Assembly: GCA_937995515.1 (NCBI GenBank)
Contig: CALKJZ010000014.1
Span: 62,001-126,000 of the forward strand
From: an uncultured Sphingomonadaceae bacterium
Lineage (GTDB): Bacteria > Pseudomonadota > Alphaproteobacteria > Sphingomonadales > Sphingomonadaceae
Length of the DNA stretch: 64,000 nucleotides
Direction of reading: 5' to 3'
The position numbers and the translations under genes were made by a program. The stretch's first letter is position 1; each line of letters opens with the position of its first letter. The notes under the pieces are model-generated. The model was not told where the DNA came from, searched no databases, and worked only from the letters and a program-made list of their open reading frames with translations. Of the stretch, positions 16,856 through 25,297 are shown in pieces.

Positions 16856-17399
16856 TGTCGCCACTCCCTGCTGCGCCCGACCCGCGCCGGCTTTGCGCGG
16901 GCTGTGGCCCCATGCCTAGCTGGCGCTTTCTGGCCCCCGTGGCCGCTCTGCACAAGATGCGCGGCACGCCGGGCGCCGCGCGCGCACCGCCTATTTCGAA
17001 CAAATGTGACGGATTTGCAGCAACAGGTGACGGCTGCGGGGGAATTGGCCTAGGAGCGAATCGCGTCTATGCGAGGCAAGCGCAAGCCGCGGCATGCCGT
17101 TATCAGCTGGGATCATTGAGGCTTGGTCCGGCAGAACCCGGGCAGATCCGAAGCAGCTCCGAAAGGGGGCCGATCGAACGGGGGGCCGGAGCGGCGTCCC
17201 ATGCGAGACGCCGGTCAGGTTCTGGGAAAGGCTCGGGATGGACTCGGGATGGACTCGGGATGACATGGGCGAGGAGCGACAATTTCGGGGAGCGGGGGCC
17301 ACGGGGACAGACGCGGCAGCGCTCAACTGGTGGTTGAACGGGTTTCGAGTGCCGGCTGCCCGGCCCCGGGCCCCGGCAGGTGATGGAGGTCGCCACGAC
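16856..17399. promoter_or_regulatory. 544-bp divergent spacer between the two EPS gene runs
   Basis: Separates the minus-strand barrel/export genes from the plus-strand ATPase/rml run and must hold both promoters. Visible elements are the inverted repeat CAAAT (17001-17005) / ATTTG (17013-17017) in a locally A/T-rich pocket, an 11-bp tandem repeat (17232-17263) and the inverted repeat TCAAC (17323-17327) / GTTGA (17333-17337). The plus-strand frame is open through the later part from 17094, but the strong ribosome site before 17400 and poor protein-like quality argue that it is not coding. Confidence 0.45.
17232..17263. repeat. 11-bp tandem repeat, about three copies
   Basis: CTCGGGATGGA at 17232-17242 and 17243-17253, then CTCGGGATGA from 17254. 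The 11-bp period is close to one helical turn, so three copies would face the same side of the DNA. It lies about 140 bp upstream of the ATPase start. A protein-binding role is possible but unproven. Confidence 0.75.
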
Positions 17400-18764
17400 A
17401 TGCGACGCACAGATGCGACACGGCCGGCTACCGGTGCGGGCGGACCCGAGCGGAGCGGCAACCTGCGCGCGCTCACCTTTCTCGGCCGGCCGAGGCTCGA
17501 CCCGGACCCCGGGCTTGACCGGCTGCCGCGATTTTCCGTCAGCGCCACCGAGGATCTTGTCGAGGGTGGCCTCGACGAGGCCAAGTCGGCCCCTGACCGG
17601 GCCCGGCTCGCCCTTGCCGAGGCGCTGTCGGCCTCCCAGCCCGTCACCTCGCGCGACCGGTTTGCCGGGCGGTTCGACCTGCTCGAGGCGCTGATCGCCG
17701 CCGTCGAGCAGCAGCGCGCGCATGTCGTCGTCTATGGCGAGCGGGGGATCGGCAAGACATCGATCATCCACATGTTCGCCGAGGCCGCGCGCGAGGCGCG
17801 CTATGTCGTGCTCTACGGCTCGTGCGGGGTGGCGGCCACCTTCGACGACATGTTCCGCTCGTTTGCAGCCCAGCTGCCGCTGCTCTACCACGCTGGCATC
17901 TCGCCAACCACGGAAGAGGCCGAGCACCGGCGCACCTTCGCCGACCTTCTCGGCGACTCCCCGGTCGATGCGCGCCGGCTTGCCGAGCTGTTCGGGCAGG
18001 TGGTGGGCACGCGGGTGATCGTGGTGCTCGACGAATATGACCGTGTGGCCGACATCAACTTCCGCCGCGAGGTGGCCGAACTCATCAAGAACCTGTCGGA
18101 CCGGGCGGCCCGCGTGCAGGTCGTGCTCACCGGCGTTGCCTCCAACCTCGAGGAGCTGATCGGCTTCACCCCCTCGATCCGGCGCAACATCGTCGGCCTG
18201 CCGGTGGGGCCGATGAGCGAGGCGGAAATGCGCGAGATCCTCGCCAAGGCCGAAAGGGCAACCGGGCTTTCCTTCCCGCCGGAGGCGGCGGACCTCATTG
18301 TCACCATGGCCGGTGGATCGCCCTACATGACCCGCTTGCTCGGCCTCAGGTCCGCATCGCGCGCGCTCGATGATGCGCGCGATACGGTCTCGGCCGCAGA
18401 CGTGATTGCCGGCGCCGAATCGGTGCTCGCCGAGTGGAACAACGGCCTGCCGCGGCGCACGCAGGTGCTGCTTCGCCACCCGGAGGTGCGCTCCGCCTGG
18501 CCGATGCTGATTGCAGCGGCCCGCGCCTCGGGCACACCGGATGGCTGGTTCACCGCCGACGATGTGGCAGGCGAGATGGGCGAAGGGGCCGATGCGGAGG
18601 CGGTGGGACAACAGCTCGATTCCTATCTCGGCCCCATCGATCTCTTCGACCGGTCCGAAACGACGGCCGGCGATTTCGGGCGCGAGCCACGCTACCGCTT
18701 CCGCGCGCAGGGGGTGGCCCAGCTGCTTGCGCTTTCGGCCGCACTTGCGCGGGCCGGCCGCTGA
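17400..18764 (+). CDS. AAA+ ATP-binding protein of the EPS locus
   Basis: 454-residue P-loop ATPase. An N-terminal stretch of about 75 residues is followed by an Orc/Cdc6-like AAA domain: TSRDRFAGRFDLLEAL, Walker A GERGIGKTS near residue 115, Walker B VIVVLDEYDRV near 210, a sensor-1-like VVLTGVASN near 245, and an Arg-rich SIRRNI loop. The C-terminal 150 residues look like helical/winged-helix modules (GWFTADDVAGEMG). The start at 17400 has GGAGG at proper distance. It heads the operon with epsD and rmlACDB. Whether it acts as a regulator, motor or signalling switch is not known. Confidence 0.85.
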   Translation: MRRTDATRPATGAGGPERSGNLRALTFLGRPRLDPDPGLDRLPRFSVSATEDLVEGGLDEAKSAPDRARLALAEALSASQPVTSRDRFAGRFDLLEALIAAVEQQRAHVVVYGERGIGKTSIIHMFAEAAREARYVVLYGSCGVAATFDDMFRSFAAQLPLLYHAGISPTTEEAEHRRTFADLLGDSPVDARRLAELFGQVVGTRVIVVLDEYDRVADINFRREVAELIKNLSDRAARVQVVLTGVASNLEELIGFTPSIRRNIVGLPVGPMSEAEMREILAKAERATGLSFPPEAADLIVTMAGGSPYMTRLLGLRSASRALDDARDTVSAADVIAGAESVLAEWNNGLPRRTQVLLRHPEVRSAWPMLIAAARASGTPDGWFTADDVAGEMGEGADAEAVGQQLDSYLGPIDLFDRSETTAGDFGREPRYRFRAQGVAQLLALSAALARAGR

Positions 18765-18868
18765 AACGGGGCCGCCGCAGGCCGTCTCATGCGCGGTTTT
18801 CCCTGGCTGCAAACGGATCTAGGAACGGGCGGCGAAGGCCAGCCTCAACAGTTGGGAGGTCTCGAACG

Positions 18869-19903
18869 ATGAGCGACACGCGGATCGAACGCCCGGCCGC
18901 CGCGGGCGGCAGAAGGCCGGCGCGAGCGCTGGCAGTGGCGCTTGGCGCGGCGACCCTTGTCCTCCTTGCGGCCTGCGGCGACAGGGGGGGCGGAAGCGCG
19001 CCCACCGGCCAGGTGGTCGCCCGGCTGAACGGGGAGGACATCACCCAGCTCGAGGTCCAGGCCGAGCTTGCCGCCACCCCGCTGCCGCCCAACATGGACC
19101 GCAAGGATGCCGAGCGGATCGCGCTCAACAACATCATCACCCGCCGGATGCTGATGGAAGAGGCCAAGGCGCGCAAACTCGACCAGAGCCCGCAGTTCCA
19201 GCAGCAGCAGCGGCGCACCTCCGAGCAGCTGTTCGTGCAGGCGCTGGCGGCCGACATTGCGCGCAAGGTCGAAGACCCGACCATGAACGACGCGGACACG
19301 TTCATCCGCGACAACCCCTCGCTGTTCGCCGAGCGCAAGATCTTCATCCTCGACCAGATCCAGTTCGTGCGGCCCGACAATGTGAACGAGCTTCCGCTCG
19401 CCCAGGCCAAGACCATGGCAGACGTGGAAAAGGTGCTGAGCGACGCCAAGATTGAGTATCGCCGCCTGCCGGCCTCGCTCGATTCGCTCGGCGCCAACCC
19501 GGCGTTCATCGCCGAGGTGGTCAAGGTGCTCGAAAAGAACCCGCGCGAGGTGTTCGTGTTCGCCAACCAGCAGCCGGGCGCGCCGGCGCCCGTGGTCACG
19601 GTGAACCAGGTGGTCGAGACGCGGATCGTGCCCTTCACCGGCGACCGTGCCCGCCAGTTTGCCACCAACTTCCTGCGCCAGCAGAGTGTGCAAAAGGCGC
19701 TTGCCGACGAGGTGCGGCGCCAGCAGGAGGCAGCGAAGGCCAAGGTCGTCTACCAGGAGGGCTGGGGCCCGCCGGAGGCCCCGCAGGCCGCAGACGCCGC
19801 GCAGGGGATTGCCGAGGCGGCGACCCCGGAGACGGCCACCCGCCTCGCCCCGCCGGCCAGCACCGGCGACGCGGCCAAGCCGGCCCCGGCCGGCGGCAAC
19901 TGA
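18869..19903 (+). CDS. epsD: EpsD-type peptidyl-prolyl cis-trans isomerase lipoprotein
   Basis: 344-residue SurA/PpiC-like foldase of the EpsD family found in exopolysaccharide loci. The signal peptide ends with [11 protein letters not shown], a lipobox, so the mature protein should be a lipoprotein of the periplasmic side. Next come the chaperone-like segment [40 protein letters not shown], and a parvulin-like region ([16 protein letters not shown] onward, about 150-270). The C-terminus is Ala/Pro-rich and probably disordered. The start has GGGAGG 10 nt upstream. It may help fold or insert the outer-membrane components of this locus. Confidence 0.87.
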   Translation: MSDTRIERPAAAGGRRPARALAVALGAATLVLLAACGDRGGGSAPTGQVVARLNGEDITQLEVQAELAATPLPPNMDRKDAERIALNNIITRRMLMEEAKARKLDQSPQFQQQQRRTSEQLFVQALAADIARKVEDPTMNDADTFIRDNPSLFAERKIFILDQIQFVRPDNVNELPLAQAKTMADVEKVLSDAKIEYRRLPASLDSLGANPAFIAEVVKVLEKNPREVFVFANQQPGAPAPVVTVNQVVETRIVPFTGDRARQFATNFLRQQSVQKALADEVRRQQEAAKAKVVYQEGWGPPEAPQAADAAQGIAEAATPETATRLAPPASTGDAAKPAPAGGN

Positions 19904-19976
19904 ACAGACGCAGCGTGCGGCCCCGCCGGCCCCTGCGGACGGCGGGGAGCGGCCGCCGGCATCTTGGGGGAACAGC

Positions 19977-20858
19977 ATGAGCAAGAGGCGTGGCATCATC
20001 CTTGCAGGCGGCAGCGGTACCCGCCTCTATCCACTCACACGCCCGGTCTCGAAGCAGCTCATGCCGGTCTATGACAAGCCGATGATCTACTATCCGCTCT
20101 CGGTGCTGATGCTCTCGGGCGTGCGCGAAATCCTCGTCATCACGACGCCCTCCGACCAGCCGGCCTTCCAGGCGCTGCTGGGCGACGGCCGCGACTGGGG
20201 ACTTGCCATCTCATGGGCCGTGCAGCCGTCGCCCGGCGGGCTTGCGCAGGCCTATCACATCGGTGCGGACTTCGTCGGCGACCGGCCCTCGGTGCTGATC
20301 CTTGGCGACAACATCTTCTACGGCCACGGCCTGCCCCAGCTGCTGCGCCGCGCCGATGCGCGCGAATCGGGTGCGACGGTGTTCGGCTACTGGGTGAAGG
20401 ATCCGCAGGCCTATGGCGTGGTGAGCTTCGACTCCCAAGGCCGTGCCGAGACAATCGAGGAGAAGCCGGCGCAGCCGCGCAGCAATTTCGCCGTCACCGG
20501 CCTCTATTTCTACGACGGCCGCGCCGTGGAGTTCGCCGCCGGGCTCGTGCCGTCGCAGCGCGGCGAGCTCGAGATCACCGATCTCAACCGCCGCTATCTC
20601 GAGGCCGGCCAACTGCACGTGGAGATGATGGGCCGCGGATTTGCGTGGCTCGACACCGGAACCCACACGAGCCTTCTCGATGCCGGCCTTTACGTGCGGA
20701 TCATCGAGGAGCGGCAGGGCCTCAAGATCTCCTGCCCCGAGGAAATTGCATGGCGCCAGGGCTTCATCGACGACGAGGGCCTGCGCCGGCTGGCCGAGCC
20801 GCTGCGCAAGTCCGGCTATGGCGAGTATCTCCTCGCCCAGCTGGAGCGCGGGCGGTGA
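19977..20858 (+). CDS. rmlA: Glucose-1-phosphate thymidylyltransferase
   Basis: First enzyme of dTDP-L-rhamnose synthesis, joining glucose-1-phosphate and dTTP. The 293-residue protein has the nucleotidyltransferase start [37 protein letters not shown], the metal-binding [32 protein letters not shown], and [17 protein letters not shown]. Family length is normal. GGGGG lies upstream of the ATG. Its stop overlaps the rmlC GTG as GTGA, the first of three identical junctions in the rml block. Confidence 0.97.
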   Translation: MSKRRGIILAGGSGTRLYPLTRPVSKQLMPVYDKPMIYYPLSVLMLSGVREILVITTPSDQPAFQALLGDGRDWGLAISWAVQPSPGGLAQAYHIGADFVGDRPSVLILGDNIFYGHGLPQLLRRADARESGATVFGYWVKDPQAYGVVSFDSQGRAETIEEKPAQPRSNFAVTGLYFYDGRAVEFAAGLVPSQRGELEITDLNRRYLEAGQLHVEMMGRGFAWLDTGTHTSLLDAGLYVRIIEERQGLKISCPEEIAWRQGFIDDEGLRRLAEPLRKSGYGEYLLAQLERGR

Positions 20859-21436
20859 CGGCGTCGGCTGCCGCCGCGCGGCTGGAGGTGGAGCCGCTGG
20901 GCCTGCCCGGGGTGGTGAAGCTCACCCCGCGGGTGTTCGGCGATGCGCGCGGCTTCTTCCTCGAAAGCTTCAACCGCGAGGTGTTCGCAGCCGCCGGCCT
21001 GCCGACCGACTGGGTGCAGGACAACCACAGCCGCTCGGTCCGCGGCGTGCTGCGCGGGCTCCACTATCAGCTGGAGCAGCCGCAGGGGAAGCTGGTGCGG
21101 GTGGCGCGCGGCGCGGTGTTCGATGTGGCCGTCGATGTCAGGCGATCCTCGCCCACCTTCGGCCAATGGGCCGGCACCGAGCTCTCCGATGCGAACCACG
21201 CGATGCTCTACGTGCCGCCGGGCTTTGCCCACGGCTTCCTCGTCCTCTCCGAGACCGCGGACTTCTGCTACAAATGCACCACGCTGTGGCACCAGCCGTC
21301 GGACCGGGCGCTGCGCTGGGATGATCCGGCCATCGGCATCGCCTGGCCGCTCGACCGGCTGGAGGGGCGGCCCCCGACGCTCGCCCCACGCGATGCGGCA
21401 GCGCCGCTGCTGGCCGAGGCCGAGGTCTTTCTGTGA
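20855..21436 (+). CDS. rmlC: dTDP-4-dehydrorhamnose 3,5-epimerase
   Basis: Third enzyme of dTDP-L-rhamnose synthesis; inverts C3 and C5 of dTDP-4-keto-6-deoxyglucose. The 193-residue cupin shows [33 protein letters not shown] with the catalytic His, [19 protein letters not shown] and [16 protein letters not shown]. The GTG start at 20855 overlaps the rmlA stop and has GGAG about 10 nt upstream; its stop overlaps the rmlD GTG. Translational coupling through the whole rml block is likely. Confidence 0.97.
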   Translation: MTASAAAARLEVEPLGLPGVVKLTPRVFGDARGFFLESFNREVFAAAGLPTDWVQDNHSRSVRGVLRGLHYQLEQPQGKLVRVARGAVFDVAVDVRRSSPTFGQWAGTELSDANHAMLYVPPGFAHGFLVLSETADFCYKCTTLWHQPSDRALRWDDPAIGIAWPLDRLEGRPPTLAPRDAAAPLLAEAEVFL

Positions 21437-22296
21437 GGGTGCTGGTGGCAGGCGGAGGCGGCCAGCTCGGTCGGGCGCTCACCTCGGAGGCGCCGGGCGG
21501 CTGGGAGGTGGTGGCCCCGGCGCGGGCCGAGTTCGATGCCGCCGAGCCGGGCGCGGCCGAGGCCTGGCTTGGCGCCACCGGCGCGAGGCTGCTGGTGAAC
21601 GCGGCCGCCTACACGGCGGTGGACCGCGCAGAGTCCGAGCCCGAGGCCGCCCTGCGCGCCAATGGCGTGGCCCCCGGCCTTCTTGCGCGTGCCGCCAAGG
21701 CCGCGGGCGCGGACTTCATCCATGTCTCGACCGACTTCGTGTTCGACGGGTCGGCCTCGCGCCCGATTCCGCCTTCGGCCACGCCCGCGCCGCTCGGCAC
21801 CTATGGCGCCACCAAGCTCGAGGGCGAGCGCCGGGCTCTGGCGGGGCACCCCGGCGCGCTGGTGGTGCGCACGGCATGGGTCTACGCCGCCGGGGGCCGC
21901 AACTTCGTGCGCACCATGCTGCGGCTGATGGGCGAGCGCGACTCGGTGCGGGTGGTGGCAGACCAGGTGGGAACGCCCACCCACGCGCCATCCCTTGCGC
22001 GGGCGATCTTCGCGCTGGCACAGGCCGGCGCACGCGGGATCCTCCACTGGACCGACGCAGGCGTTGCCTCCTGGTATGACTTTGCCGTCGCCATCCAGGA
22101 GGAGGCGCAGGCGCTCGGGCTCCTCGACCGCGCCGTCCCGGTTTACCCGATCCGCACCGAGGACTATCCCACCCCGGCCCGGCGGCCGGCCTATTCGGTG
22201 CTCGACAAGACCGAAGCCTGGGGGATTGCAGGCCCGGCGCGGCACTGGCGCGCCGAGCTGCGCGACTGTCTTTGCGAGATGAAGGAGCAACCGTGA
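21433..22296 (+). CDS. rmlD: dTDP-4-dehydrorhamnose reductase
   Basis: Last enzyme of dTDP-L-rhamnose synthesis, reducing the 4-keto group with NAD(P)H. The 287-residue SDR protein shows the Rossmann loop [40 protein letters not shown], and the YxxxK pair in TYGATKLEGER; VVADQVGTPTHAPSLA is also typical of RmlD. GTG start overlapping rmlC, TGA overlapping the rmlB GTG. Confidence 0.96.
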   Translation: MRVLVAGGGGQLGRALTSEAPGGWEVVAPARAEFDAAEPGAAEAWLGATGARLLVNAAAYTAVDRAESEPEAALRANGVAPGLLARAAKAAGADFIHVSTDFVFDGSASRPIPPSATPAPLGTYGATKLEGERRALAGHPGALVVRTAWVYAAGGRNFVRTMLRLMGERDSVRVVADQVGTPTHAPSLARAIFALAQAGARGILHWTDAGVASWYDFAVAIQEEAQALGLLDRAVPVYPIRTEDYPTPARRPAYSVLDKTEAWGIAGPARHWRAELRDCLCEMKEQP

Positions 22297-23396
22297 GCCA
22301 TGCGCCCCGCCATCTGCTGGTCACCGGAGGGGCCGGCTTCATCGGCGCCAACTTCGTGGCCCACTGGCGCACCCGCCACCCCGAAAGCCGGATCGTGGTG
22401 CTCGACCTCCTCACCTATGCCGGAAACCGAGCCAATCTCGACGGCGTGCCGGACATCCACTTCGTCCGGGGCGACATTCTCGACCAGCCGCTCGTCGAGC
22501 AGTTGCTGCGCGACCATGCACTCGATGGCATCGTCCACTTCGCAGCCGAAAGCCATGTCGACCGCTCGATCCTCGGCCCGGACGCCTTCATCACCACCAA
22601 TGTGCTTGGAACCCACGCCCTGCTGAAGGCGGCGCGCGCGGTGTGGCTGTCCGGCTCGGGGGTGCCACACCGCTTCCATCATGTCTCAACCGACGAGGTC
22701 TACGGCACGCTCGGGCCCGCCGACCCGGCATTCACCGAGACCACGCCCTATGCGCCCAACTCGCCCTATTCGGCCTCCAAGGCAGCCTCCGACCATCTGG
22801 TCCGCGCCTATGCGCACACCTACGGACTCGAGACCACAACCTCCAACTGCTCGAACAACTATGGCCCCTTCCAGTTCCCGGAAAAGCTGATCCCGCTGTT
22901 CCTCATCAACGCGCTGGAGGGGCGCCCGCTGCCGATCTACGGCGATGGCATGCAGGTGCGCGACTGGCTCCATGTCGCCGACCATTGCGAGGGCATTGCG
23001 CGCGTGCTCGAGGCCGGGCGGGCGGGCGAATGCTACAACATCGGCGGCGGCGCCGAGCTGCCCAACATCCGGGTGATCGACACGCTTTGCGCGCTTGTGG
23101 ATGCCGCCTTTGCGGCCGACCCCGGCCTTGCCGCCCGCTTTCCCTGCGCGCCCGCAGCGGCAGGGCGGCCGAGCGCAAGCCTCAAGACACATGTGACCGA
23201 CCGCCCCGGCCACGACCGGCGCTATGCCATCAACTGCGACAAGGCGATGGCCGAGCTCGGCTACCGGCCCTTGCACGACTTCGGGCGCGGCCTTGCCGAG
23301 ACGATCGCCTGGTATCTCGCCAACGAGGGCTGGTGGCGCGCCGTGCAGGACGGCTCCTATCGCGCCTGGGTGGATGCCAACTACGCCAACCGGTAA
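22293..23396 (+). CDS. rmlB: dTDP-glucose 4,6-dehydratase
   Basis: Second enzyme of dTDP-L-rhamnose synthesis, forming dTDP-4-keto-6-deoxyglucose with bound NAD. The 367-residue SDR protein carries LLVTGGAGFIGANFV, HFAAESHVDRSI, VSTDEVYGTLG (catalytic Asp-Glu pair) and SPYSASKAASDHLVRA with YxxxK. GDGMQVRDWLHVADHCEGI is the usual C-terminal motif. The GTG at 22293 overlaps the rmlD stop and follows AAGGAG; an upstream in-frame ATG at 22272 would lie inside rmlD. With rmlA, rmlC and rmlD this is a full rhamnose nucleotide pathway. Confidence 0.97.
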   Translation: MSHAPRHLLVTGGAGFIGANFVAHWRTRHPESRIVVLDLLTYAGNRANLDGVPDIHFVRGDILDQPLVEQLLRDHALDGIVHFAAESHVDRSILGPDAFITTNVLGTHALLKAARAVWLSGSGVPHRFHHVSTDEVYGTLGPADPAFTETTPYAPNSPYSASKAASDHLVRAYAHTYGLETTTSNCSNNYGPFQFPEKLIPLFLINALEGRPLPIYGDGMQVRDWLHVADHCEGIARVLEAGRAGECYNIGGGAELPNIRVIDTLCALVDAAFAADPGLAARFPCAPAAAGRPSASLKTHVTDRPGHDRRYAINCDKAMAELGYRPLHDFGRGLAETIAWYLANEGWWRAVQDGSYRAWVDANYANR

Positions 23397-23411
23397 CCGG
23401 GCGCGGCGGCG

Positions 23412-24410
23412 GTGAGCGCCCGCCGTCCGCGCCTCGCCCGCGTGGCCGGCCGGGTTCGCGCGCACGCCAACCTGCTCATGGCACTCGTGATGCTGGTGGT
23501 GGTGGCGCTGGCCGCCGCCGCCCTCGCCGAGATCCTGCGGGAGGTGACGCTTGCCGACGTTGCGGCGGCCATCGGCCGGATCACGCCGCAGCAGATCCTC
23601 ACGAGCCTGGGGCTGACCGCGGTCAGCTACCTGCTCCTCACCTTCTACGACGTGCTCGCGCTCGACATGATCGGCAGCCAGCGGCCCTACCGCTATGCCG
23701 CGCTCGCCGGCTTTTCCGCCTATGCGATGAGCCACAATCTGGGCTTCGCCCCGGTAACAGGCGGGACGGCGCGCTGGCGGGCCTATCGCGGCTCGGGCCT
23801 GCCCGCGACCGACGTGGCGCGCGTGGTGGTGATTGCCGGGGTCACGCTGTGGCTCGGCATTTTCCTGCTGCTCGCCTTCGTCCTGCTGCTGGTGCCCGGC
23901 ACGCTCCGGGTGCAGAATGCCACCATCCCGCACGGCTGGCAGGCGACGATCGGGGCCTTGGTGCTCGCCGCCATCCTCGTCTATCTCGTCGCCTGCTTCC
24001 GGCGGACGGGGCCGATCTCCGTCTTCGGCTGGCATCTGCCGCTGCCCACGCCCCGCCAGGCGCTGCTGCAGTTCCTCCTCGCGGCAAGCGACATTGTGCT
24101 TGCAGGCGCGGCCCTCCTCGTGCTCGTGCCCGGCGCTTCGGCTGAAGCCTCGCCCGCGTTCCTCATGGCCTATGTGGTGGCGGTGGTGGCAGCCTTTGTG
24201 AGCCACGCGCCCGGCGGAATCGGCGTGTTCGAGGCGGTCATCCTCGTCACCTTCCCGCAGGTCGACAAGGCGGCGATGGTCTCTGCCCTCATCCTTTATC
24301 GCGCGATCTACTACTGGCTTCCGTTCCTCGTGGCGCTTTTGTGCCTGTTCCTGAACGAGGTGCGGCTGTGGCGGCGGGCAAAGGCGGTGCCGCCTGTTCA
24401 GATTCCGTAA
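23412..24410 (+). CDS. UPF0104 / lysylphosphatidylglycerol synthase transmembrane-like protein
   Basis: 332-residue membrane protein with about eight hydrophobic segments, of the UPF0104 type that forms the membrane half of MprF-like lipid synthases and flippases. Recognisable features are MSHNLGFAPVTGGTARWRAY and AFVSHAPGGIGVFEAVIL. There is no cytoplasmic aminoacyl-lipid synthase domain. It starts with GTG 15 nt after rmlB and is the last gene before a strong terminator. A role in moving a lipid or lipid-linked sugar is conceivable because the locus lacks a classical flippase, but that is speculation. Confidence 0.82.
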   Translation: MSARRPRLARVAGRVRAHANLLMALVMLVVVALAAAALAEILREVTLADVAAAIGRITPQQILTSLGLTAVSYLLLTFYDVLALDMIGSQRPYRYAALAGFSAYAMSHNLGFAPVTGGTARWRAYRGSGLPATDVARVVVIAGVTLWLGIFLLLAFVLLLVPGTLRVQNATIPHGWQATIGALVLAAILVYLVACFRRTGPISVFGWHLPLPTPRQALLQFLLAASDIVLAGAALLVLVPGASAEASPAFLMAYVVAVVAAFVSHAPGGIGVFEAVILVTFPQVDKAAMVSALILYRAIYYWLPFLVALLCLFLNEVRLWRRAKAVPPVQIP

Positions 24411-24460
24411 ACGCCCGAGGGCCTAAGCCCGTTCCATCACCCTCTGACCCCTTCTCGAAG

Positions 24461-24494
24461 GCCTCCTGCACCCTGGTGCGGGAGGCTTCTTTTC
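24461..24494 (+). terminator. Rho-independent terminator of the ATPase-epsD-rml operon
   Basis: Stem arms GCCTCC (24461-24466) and GGAGGC (24481-24486) continue inward as GCACC/GGTGC, followed directly by TTCTTTTC on the plus strand. It ends the run that finishes with the UPF0104 gene and faces the convergent dps gene. Confidence 0.85.
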
Positions 24495-24522
24495 TGGCCG
24501 CGGCCAGTGCCGCCCGGGTCGC

Positions 24523-25023
24523 TCAGCTGATCATCGCCCGCAGCATCCAGGCGGTCTTCTCGTGCACCTGCATGCGCTGGGTCAGAAGGTCGGCGGTTGG
24601 CTCGTCGTGCGCCGCATCGGCCAGCGGGAAGATCGCGCGCGCGGTGCGCACCACCCTTGCCTGGTCGTCGGCGAGGTCACGCACCATCTCCTCGGCCGAG
24701 GGAACTCCGGTCGGCTCCTTGACGCTCGAAAGCCGGGCGAACTCGGAATAGCTGCCCGGCGCCCAGGCGCCGAGCGCGCGGATCCGCTCGGCGATCTCGT
24801 CGACCGCGAGCGCGAGCTCGGTATACTGGGTCTCGAACATCTGGTGCAGCGTGTTGAACTGCGGGCCGGTCACGTTCCAGTGATAATTATGGGTCTTCAG
24901 ATAGAGCGTGTAGGTATCGGCGAGCAGGCGCGACAGGCCCTCGGTGATGGCTTGGACGGTCTCGGGCGCGATCCCGAGGTCTGCAACGACGCCCGCGGGC
25001 ACGCCTTCAGGCGTATCGGCCAT
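24523..25023 (-). CDS. dps: Dps family DNA-binding ferritin-like protein
   Basis: 166-residue Dps mini-ferritin: stores iron using hydrogen peroxide and protects DNA under stress or starvation. The ferroxidase residues sit at the dimer interface in THNYHWNVTGPQFNTLHQMF and in the following AVDEIAERIRALG. The N-terminal extension is short and not Lys/Arg-rich, so strong non-specific DNA binding of the E. coli kind is uncertain. AAAGGAAAG precedes the ATG. Single gene, divergent from argS; an inverted repeat in the spacer may be an operator. Confidence 0.95.
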   Translation of the reverse strand: MADTPEGVPAGVVADLGIAPETVQAITEGLSRLLADTYTLYLKTHNYHWNVTGPQFNTLHQMFETQYTELALAVDEIAERIRALGAWAPGSYSEFARLSSVKEPTGVPSAEEMVRDLADDQARVVRTARAIFPLADAAHDEPTADLLTQRMQVHEKTAWMLRAMIS

Positions 25024-25297
25024 GGATCTTTCCTTTCATGCTGGTGGGACCCCAAATGTGGGGCCGGAGGCTGCATGTGGCAAGGCTTGCCGCCGGCGCG
25101 GCACCTGGCCCGGCCCGCAGGGGCGCCCCGCAGGCGCCAGCGGCTGAAGGCCGGCCAAATCCGCCTCCGGCCGTGCGGCGGCGGCCCATCCGCCGCGCGT
25201 GGCCGGGCCGCGGGCAGGAAAGGTGGCTGGCGGGATGGCGCGGGCAGGGCTAAGCCCAGTGGCCCAACCCCGCGCGAACGACGGAAAGCCGAACGAG
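25024..25297. promoter_or_regulatory. Divergent spacer dps / argS
   Basis: Holds the promoters of both genes. It contains the inverted repeat CCCCA (25050-25054) / TGGGG (25059-25063) about 30 bp upstream of the dps start, a possible operator or leader hairpin. The rest is GC-rich with no recognisable motif. The argS frame is open from about 25199, so the spacer is shorter if argS starts earlier. Confidence 0.35.

Noticed and set aside
17094-17399. N-terminal extension of the AAA+ ATPase by 102 codons
   Set aside because: The stretch contains the 11-bp tandem repeat and looks non-coding, while GGAGG is correctly placed before the ATG at 17400.
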